Shown here: positions 19,492-23,854 of the stretch, one piece after another
Layout: each line of letters opens with the position of its first letter
Position numbering within the stretch: position 1 is the first letter of the stretch
From: a virus
DNA length: 23,854 nucleotides
Strand: one strand, 5' to 3'
Virus record (IMG/VR): IMGVR_UViG_3300025626_000128
Location: 1-23,854 of that record
Translations under genes and position numbers: made by a program
The notes under the pieces: model-generated
The model's input: only the letters and a program-made list of their open reading frames with translations
What the model was told of the DNA's origin: nothing
Databases searched by the model: none

Positions 19492-19937
19492 TGGTAGATT
19501 CCAGAGCAAAAGGTGCGAGAGGAGAATATCTAGTTAGAGATATGTTGAGAGACTTTACAGGTCTTCAGTTTGAAAGGGTACCTAACTCTGGAGCGTTAGA
19601 ATATCTGAAAGGAGATCTATATGTACCTCACGAGAAGAATAGGTTTTGTATAGAAGTAAAAAACTATGAAAGCTCTCCTCTTTCTGACAAGATATTTACA
19701 GCACCTAAGACGAATAATTTAATAAAGTGGTGGGTAAAAGTACTACAACAAGCTGCAGGAGGAGGTCAAGAGCCTCTTTTGTTCTTCAAGTATAATAGAT
19801 CGGCAGTATTTGTTGTAAGTAGTGTATTACCTATAAACACGGATCACTTCATGCGAATAGAGTGGCTAGATTGCTATGTCCTATTAGCAGAAGAGTGGTT
19901 AAAAAATGAAAAAATAAGGTTTTTAAATGGCGTTTAA
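19491..19937 (+). CDS. PD-(D/E)XK nuclease, Holliday-junction-resolvase-like
   Basis: This 148-aa protein has the resolvase (Hjc-like) nuclease layout: SRAKGARGEYLVRDML (Glu12), then VPNSGAL, GDLYVP (Asp42) and a strand with IEVKNYE (Glu55, Lys57), that is E-x(n)-D-x(12)-E-x-K. The C-terminal part includes KWWVKVLQQAAG and ends in the cytosolic fold. Such enzymes cut Holliday junctions or other branched DNA. Position between SbcC and flap endonuclease matches T5 D14, whose function I do not know. Resolving recombination intermediates before packaging is the likely job, inferred from fold and neighbours. It overlaps the next gene by 11 bp. Confidence 0.82.
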   Translation: MVDSRAKGARGEYLVRDMLRDFTGLQFERVPNSGALEYLKGDLYVPHEKNRFCIEVKNYESSPLSDKIFTAPKTNNLIKWWVKVLQQAAGGGQEPLLFFKYNRSAVFVVSSVLPINTDHFMRIEWLDCYVLLAEEWLKNEKIRFLNGV

Positions 19938-20766
19938 CTTTACAGATAAAATAACGGAAGCAGACGCTGATTGTACGTTAATAGTGGATGCTTTAAATCT
20001 AGCTTTCCGATGGAAGCATCAAGGTAGATCTGACTTCAGGTACGAGTATCAAAAAACAGTAGAAAGCCTAGCAAAGTCTTACGGCTGTGGAAATATAATA
20101 ATGACGGCAGATTGGGGCTCCTCTTCTTATAGAAAGAATATAAACCCTGACTACAAGCAAAATCGAAAAGATAAGTATGCAGAACAGACAGAAGAAGAAA
20201 AAATAGCTTTTGAAGAGTTTTTTGAAGAGTATGAAGCTACACTAGAATTATTAGCAGAAGAACATATGATTTTTAGATTTAAAGGAGTAGAGGCAGACGA
20301 CCTGGCCGCTCATTTAGTAAAAGAAAAAGAAGTATATGGACTTGAAAAAATATGGCTAGTTTCCAGTGACCGTGACTGGGATTTGTTAGTACAAGAGAAT
20401 GTAGGGAGGTTTTCTTATGTAACACGAAAAGAGGTTACTCTAGATAATTGGTCTCAACATTATGAAGTAACTCCTGAGCAGTATATTTCTATGAAATGCT
20501 TGACAGGGGATAAAGGGGACAATGTAGCAGGTATTCCTGGGATTGGTCCAAAAAGAGCTGTATCTCTGATTAGAGACTACGGAGATGCTTTGAATATTTA
20601 TGATGCGCTGCCTTTAAATAGTGGTTATAAGCATATTCAAGCATTGAACGCTAGTGGAAATCTGATATTACAGAACTATGAACTAATGGATTTAATAACA
20701 TATTGCGATGATGCAATAGGCGCTGATAATGTTTCAGCAATAAGGAGTACTTTCAATGCAGCTTAG
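19927..20766 (+). CDS. 5'-3' flap endonuclease / exonuclease (T5 D15-like)
   Basis: This 279-aa FEN-family nuclease should remove RNA primers and 5' flaps, providing the 5' nuclease missing from the polymerase. Acidic metal ligands: Asp21 in VDALNLA, Asp62 in MTADWGS, GVEADDLAAHL (Glu122, Asp124, Asp125), SSDRDWD (Asp148, Asp150) and LTGDKGDN (Asp195, Asp198). The helix-hairpin-helix DNA-binding motif GIPGIGPKRA is at 202-211. Size and motif spacing match T5 D15 (291 aa) and T4 RNase H. ATG 19927 overlaps the previous gene by 11 bp; the weak upstream sequence AAAATAAGG (19912-19920) includes a usable AGG. Its stop overlaps the nrdA start region by 11 bp. Confidence 0.95.
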   Translation: MAFNFTDKITEADADCTLIVDALNLAFRWKHQGRSDFRYEYQKTVESLAKSYGCGNIIMTADWGSSSYRKNINPDYKQNRKDKYAEQTEEEKIAFEEFFEEYEATLELLAEEHMIFRFKGVEADDLAAHLVKEKEVYGLEKIWLVSSDRDWDLLVQENVGRFSYVTRKEVTLDNWSQHYEVTPEQYISMKCLTGDKGDNVAGIPGIGPKRAVSLIRDYGDALNIYDALPLNSGYKHIQALNASGNLILQNYELMDLITYCDDAIGADNVSAIRSTFNAA

Positions 20767-22525
20767 TTATAATAGAGATAACTATTTATCAGAGTTTAGT
20801 TTAAAAACTCTAGAAGATAGATATTTTGTAGATGGAGAGACTTCTCCACAAGAAGCATTTGCCCGAGCTGCTAAAGCTTTTGCAGATGATGATGAACACG
20901 CACAACGATTATATGACTATGCTAGCAAGTTATGGTTTATGTTTTCCACGCCGATTTTATCTAATGGTGGAACTACGAGAGGTTTACCTATTTCGTGTTT
21001 TCTAAATTATGTAGAAGATAGCAGAGAAGGCTTGACAAACCATTATACTGAGAATGCATTTTTGTCCTCTGTTGGTGGCGGGGTCGGAGGATGCTGGACC
21101 GGGGTTCGGAGTGTAGGCTCGAAAACGAGCAATGGCTCCGAAAGTACTGGAGTTATTCCATTTTTGAAGATTGTAGATGCAGAGATGCTTGCTTTCTCTC
21201 AAGGCGTTACTCGTCGTGGAAGCTATGCAGCATATCTTGATATTTCTCATCCCGAGATTGAAGAATTTTTGGATGTAAGAAAACCGACTGGTGGAGATGT
21301 CAATCGAAAGTCTACAAACCTTCACCACGGTGTAATGATTGGAGATGATTTTATGCAACTCATCGAAAACGCTACCCGAGAGCCAGGGTTTGATGATTCT
21401 TGGCCGTTAATTGATCCGCACTCCGGAGAAGTTAAGAAGGTTATTCCTGCGAAAACACTTTGGGTAAAACTTATCCAAAATCGTGTGGAAACCGGAGAAC
21501 CTTACATCGTGTTTCGAGATACAGTTGATGAAGCAGTACCTGAGTTTCAGAAAGAACTTGGTTTGCGAGTACATCAATCGAATCTATGTTCCGAAATTAC
21601 ACTTCCTACAGATAAAGACCGCACAGCGGTATGTTGTCTATCGAGTGTAAATCTGGAAGAATATGATGAGTGGAAGAATAATGATTTATTTATACCTGAT
21701 CTAGTTCGGATGCTTGACAATGTACTTGAACACTTTATTACGAATGCACCAGACCAACTCTCGCGTGCTAGTTATAGTGCCATGAGAGAACGAAGTATTG
21801 GACTAGGTGCAATGGGGTTTCATGCTCATTTGCAGCGACATAACATTCCTTTTGAGAGTGCAATGGCAAAGGGCAAGAACTTACAAATGTTTAGTAGAAT
21901 TAAATCGGAGGCAGTACGTGCGACTCAACAACTTGCCACGGAACGTGGCGATTGCCCTGACGGGATGGGCAGTGGACTTAGGAATTCTCATTTGCTCGCT
22001 ATTGCTCCTAATGCTTCTTCTAGTATCATTTGTGGCAATACTAGTCCCAGCATTGAGCCATACCGCGCTAATGCATTTACGCAAAAAACTAAGTCAGGAT
22101 CCAGTCTACTTAAAAACGAATATCTGGAGAATATTCTTCAGGATTTAGGGCAGGATACTGATGACGTATGGAAAAGTATTATTACTAATAGCGGGTCTGT
22201 ACAACACCTAGATTTTCTAGATGAATGGACAAAGGAAGTATTTAAGACAGCAGTAGAGATTGACCAGAGATGGATTATTGAACTTGCTGGCGACAGACAA
22301 GAATATATTTGTCAGAGTCAGTCTTTAAATATCTTCTTTCCAGCAAACGTATCAAAATCAGAACTTCACGCTATTCATATGATGGCCTGGAAAAGGGGCG
22401 TCAAGACTTTGTATTATCTACGAAGTGAAGCATTTAAAAGAGCAGAAACTGTATCAGATGAGGCACTACGAAGATTAATCTTTGATAGTATAGATGATGA
22501 GGGATGTTTAGCTTGTGAAGGCTAA
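20756..22525 (+). CDS. nrdA: Ribonucleotide reductase large subunit, class I, without ATP cone
   Basis: This 589-aa catalytic subunit reduces ribonucleoside diphosphates to deoxy forms together with NrdB. Active-site residues: Cys81 in LPISCF, NLCSE (Asn276, Cys278, Glu280), Cys293 in VCCLSS, the radical-transfer tyrosines Tyr553-Tyr554 in LYYLR, and the C-terminal electron-shuttle pair Cys584/Cys587 in GCLACEG. E. coli NrdA has 761 residues; this one lacks the N-terminal ATP-cone and begins directly with YNRDNYLSEFS of the reductase domain, so feedback by dATP at that site should be lost. The gap from Gly180 to Asn189 and other loops look normal. The start ATG 20756 is inside the flap-nuclease gene. 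Loss of the cone may favour continuous dNTP supply (inference). Confidence 0.96.
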   Translation: MQLSYNRDNYLSEFSLKTLEDRYFVDGETSPQEAFARAAKAFADDDEHAQRLYDYASKLWFMFSTPILSNGGTTRGLPISCFLNYVEDSREGLTNHYTENAFLSSVGGGVGGCWTGVRSVGSKTSNGSESTGVIPFLKIVDAEMLAFSQGVTRRGSYAAYLDISHPEIEEFLDVRKPTGGDVNRKSTNLHHGVMIGDDFMQLIENATREPGFDDSWPLIDPHSGEVKKVIPAKTLWVKLIQNRVETGEPYIVFRDTVDEAVPEFQKELGLRVHQSNLCSEITLPTDKDRTAVCCLSSVNLEEYDEWKNNDLFIPDLVRMLDNVLEHFITNAPDQLSRASYSAMRERSIGLGAMGFHAHLQRHNIPFESAMAKGKNLQMFSRIKSEAVRATQQLATERGDCPDGMGSGLRNSHLLAIAPNASSSIICGNTSPSIEPYRANAFTQKTKSGSSLLKNEYLENILQDLGQDTDDVWKSIITNSGSVQHLDFLDEWTKEVFKTAVEIDQRWIIELAGDRQEYICQSQSLNIFFPANVSKSELHAIHMMAWKRGVKTLYYLRSEAFKRAETVSDEALRRLIFDSIDDEGCLACEG

Positions 22526-22679
22526 GATTTGGACAATTTGGAAATATACAATAGGCAGTTTTTCAGATGAAAAGACCGAGGATTATGAAGACATTATAAC
22601 TACTTTAAGAACAGTTATTTTATTAATTAATCTAGGAACTTGTTTTTTCATTATGACAAACATAGTACATAATTGGTGA
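22515..22679 (+). CDS. 54-aa single-pass membrane protein between nrdA and nrdB
   Basis: GTG 22515, inside the end of nrdA, opens a 54-codon frame stopping at TGA 22677-22679. The N-terminus is cytoplasmic-looking (MKAKIWTIWKYTIGSFSDEK), then TEDYEDIITTLRT and a single hydrophobic helix VILLINLGTCFFIMTNIV (about 34-51). I recognise this layout (basic-aromatic start, S-F-x-D-E-K-T, Y-x-D-I, L-R-T-x-I-L-L-x-N) from small uncharacterised phage membrane proteins. It fills what would otherwise be a 158-bp gap between two enzymes that normally sit close together. There is no clear ribosome site, but translational coupling from nrdA is plausible. No function is known. Confidence 0.75.
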   Translation: MKAKIWTIWKYTIGSFSDEKTEDYEDIITTLRTVILLINLGTCFFIMTNIVHNW

Positions 22680-22683
22680 TAAT

Positions 22684-23643
22684 ATGAATCTATTAACAGA
22701 AAGAGAATACTATAAACCTTTCAACTATCCGTGGGCTTTTGAGCACTATAAGGCTCAACAGCATATGCATTGGCTTCCTGACGAAGTTAATCTAGCGGAT
22801 GATTTGAAAGACTACCGTGAAAAATTGACAGATGGGAATAAGAAACTTATTTCTAATATCTTTCGATTCTTTACACAGGCTGACGTGGATGTATGTTGTG
22901 GGTATGCTAAGCATTACCTTCCTACATTTAAACAGCCAGAAATACGAATGATGCTATCCGCATTTGCTGCTATGGAGGCGGTGCACCAGGAAGCTTATTC
23001 GTTGCTTTTAGAGACACTTGGGTTTGGGAATGATGAATATCAAAAATTCTTTGAGCACAAGGAAATGCTCGACAAGCATGAACACTTAGCTAATTTCGGA
23101 ATGGAAACTCCAATGGACATTGCTAAAACAATGGCTGTCTTTTCCGGATTTACCGAAGGTGTACAACTGTTTAGTAGTTTTGCTATTTTGCTTAACTTCC
23201 CTAGACATAATTTGATGAAGGGTATGGGACAAATTGTAACCTGGTCTGTTCGTGATGAAACATTACACGTTGAAGGCATGTCACAACTTTTCCGTACTTT
23301 TATTCAAGAAAATCCAGAGTTATGGAACGATGACCTGAAGTACGAAATTTATTGTGCAGCAGAGCGTACTGTAGAGTTGGAAGATGCTTTTATTGATTTG
23401 TGTTTTACAGGTGCGGAAGTACCAGACTTAACACCACAAGAAGTAAAAGACTATATTCGTTATATCGCTGATCGACGTCTCCTAGGATTAGGAATGAAAA
23501 AGATCTTTGGTAGCGAATCTAACCCTTTACCTTGGCTTGACTATATGTTAAACGGGGTAGAGCACACTAATTTTTTCGAAAACCGAGCCACCGAGTACTC
23601 TCGAGCTAGTACTACGGGTAACTGGCAGGACATTTTTAAATAA
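22684..23643 (+). CDS. nrdB: Ribonucleotide reductase small subunit, class I, with radical tyrosine
   Basis: This 319-aa ferritin-like protein holds the di-iron (or related metal) cofactor and the tyrosyl radical that starts catalysis in NrdA. Ligands match the class I pattern: Asp67 in FTQADVDV, Glu98 and His101 in AAMEAVHQEAY, Glu158 in GFTEGVQ, and Glu192 and His195 in RDETLH. Tyr105 stands at the E. coli Tyr122 position, so a normal tyrosyl radical is expected. The C-terminus (EYSRASTTGNWQDIF) ends with residues that usually bind NrdA. ATG 22684 follows GGTGAT (22675-22680), 4 bp after the 54-aa gene. E. coli NrdB is 376 aa; this is shorter at both ends but complete in motifs. Confidence 0.96.
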   Translation: MNLLTEREYYKPFNYPWAFEHYKAQQHMHWLPDEVNLADDLKDYREKLTDGNKKLISNIFRFFTQADVDVCCGYAKHYLPTFKQPEIRMMLSAFAAMEAVHQEAYSLLLETLGFGNDEYQKFFEHKEMLDKHEHLANFGMETPMDIAKTMAVFSGFTEGVQLFSSFAILLNFPRHNLMKGMGQIVTWSVRDETLHVEGMSQLFRTFIQENPELWNDDLKYEIYCAAERTVELEDAFIDLCFTGAEVPDLTPQEVKDYIRYIADRRLLGLGMKKIFGSESNPLPWLDYMLNGVEHTNFFENRATEYSRASTTGNWQDIFK

Positions 23644-23654
23644 GGAACCTTATT

Positions 23655-23854
23655 ATGACAACTGAAGTACAAGAAAAACCTACCCTCGTATTAGACGGTG
23701 AAAACTATGTAATCGAAGATCTCTCTGACAAAGCCAAGTATTTGGTAAGTCAGTTGCAGGATCTTCAGCAACAAGCTACTCAAACAGCCGCAAGAGCAGA
23801 TCAGATTGAAGTAGCACGACAAGGATTTACGACTCTTCTCAAAGAAGAAATTGC
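23655..23854 (+). CDS. Start of a small coiled-coil protein (DUF6447-like), cut by window end
   Basis: ATG 23655 with AAGGA (23642-23646) opens a frame that is still open at the window end. The visible 66 residues start MTTEVQEKPTLVLDGENYVI, continue EDLSDKAKYLVSQLQDLQQQ and then form an Ala/Gln-rich helix (TQTAARADQIEVARQGFTTLL). This is the pattern of a short phage family I know as DUF6447 (V-L-D-G-x-x-Y-x-x-x-D-L-S-x-x-A-K, then a coiled-coil helix and a closing A-x-x-x-L-K). Function is unknown. It follows nrdB by 11 bp and is probably co-transcribed. The full length should be about 70-80 aa. Confidence 0.75.
   Translation, partial: MTTEVQEKPTLVLDGENYVIEDLSDKAKYLVSQLQDLQQQATQTAARADQIEVARQGFTTLLKEEI

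Noticed and set aside
21807-22148. Second-frame 113-codon open frame inside nrdA
   Set aside because: Lies entirely within a gene with all RNR motifs, has no ribosome site and no recognisable domain.

Overview
The window is a densely packed, one-directional stretch of a double-stranded DNA tailed-phage genome. All supported genes lie on the + strand. Most neighbours overlap by a few bases or sit within about 20 bp, and no gap exceeds 100 bp. Evidence for a lytic phage of a Gram-negative host: a T4-type muramidase, a complete replication and nucleotide-synthesis gene set, and six near-consensus sigma-70-type promoters. I see no integrase, repressor, structural genes, tRNAs or CRISPR array. The replication genes and their order resemble the early region of T5 as I recall it (NAD ligase in two genes, DnaB-type helicase, primase, family A polymerase, then D10- to D15-like genes), with extra genes such as PhoH and ThyX inserted. 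AT-rich sequence and many small proteins of types I associate with marine phages suggest a marine proteobacterial host, but the host is inference.

Layout. (1) 1-1745: a small C-terminal fragment, endolysin, a conserved phage protein of unknown function, a holin candidate with three membrane segments, and a 46-aa cysteine-rich protein. (2) 1742-3674: a short unknown protein, ThyX, a protein with the dATP/dGTP diphosphohydrolase N-terminal-like domain, and a helix-turn-helix (HTH) protein that overlaps it by 254 bp. (3) 3699-5744: small regulatory-looking proteins (two SH3-barrel DUF2693-like, one ParB-like, one HTH/SANT-like, one PC4-like). (4) 5802-8324: NAD-dependent ligase split into two separately promoted genes, then a multi-repeat HTH protein followed by a tetraloop hairpin. 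(5) 8351-13741: replicative helicase, two small basic proteins, primase, DNA polymerase and a conserved unknown. (6) 13749-20766: PhoH ATPase, SF2 helicase, a D11-position unknown, a gp32-like ssDNA-binding protein, SbcD/SbcC-type nuclease, a PD-(D/E)XK nuclease and a flap endonuclease. (7) 20756-23854: class I ribonucleotide reductase NrdA and NrdB with a 54-aa membrane protein between them, then the start of a small coiled-coil protein.

Together these genes supply dNTPs (NrdAB, ThyX), build the fork (helicase, primase, polymerase, SSB, ligase, flap nuclease) and run recombination-dependent replication and repair (SbcCD-like, UvsW/D10-like helicase, Hjc-like nuclease). Transcription appears to start from a repeated promoter cassette (AATAGTTCTTGAC, 17-bp spacer, TATAATAT) placed just before individual genes. 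One of these promoters is surrounded by four symmetric TTGACA half-sites that could be an operator.

The most interesting points are the promoter family and its possible operator, a likely leaderless message at 651, the overprinted protein tail at 2976-3229, the split ligase with a promoter for each half, the family of repeated HTH proteins, and small genes at 1605-1745 and 22515-22679 that are easily missed.
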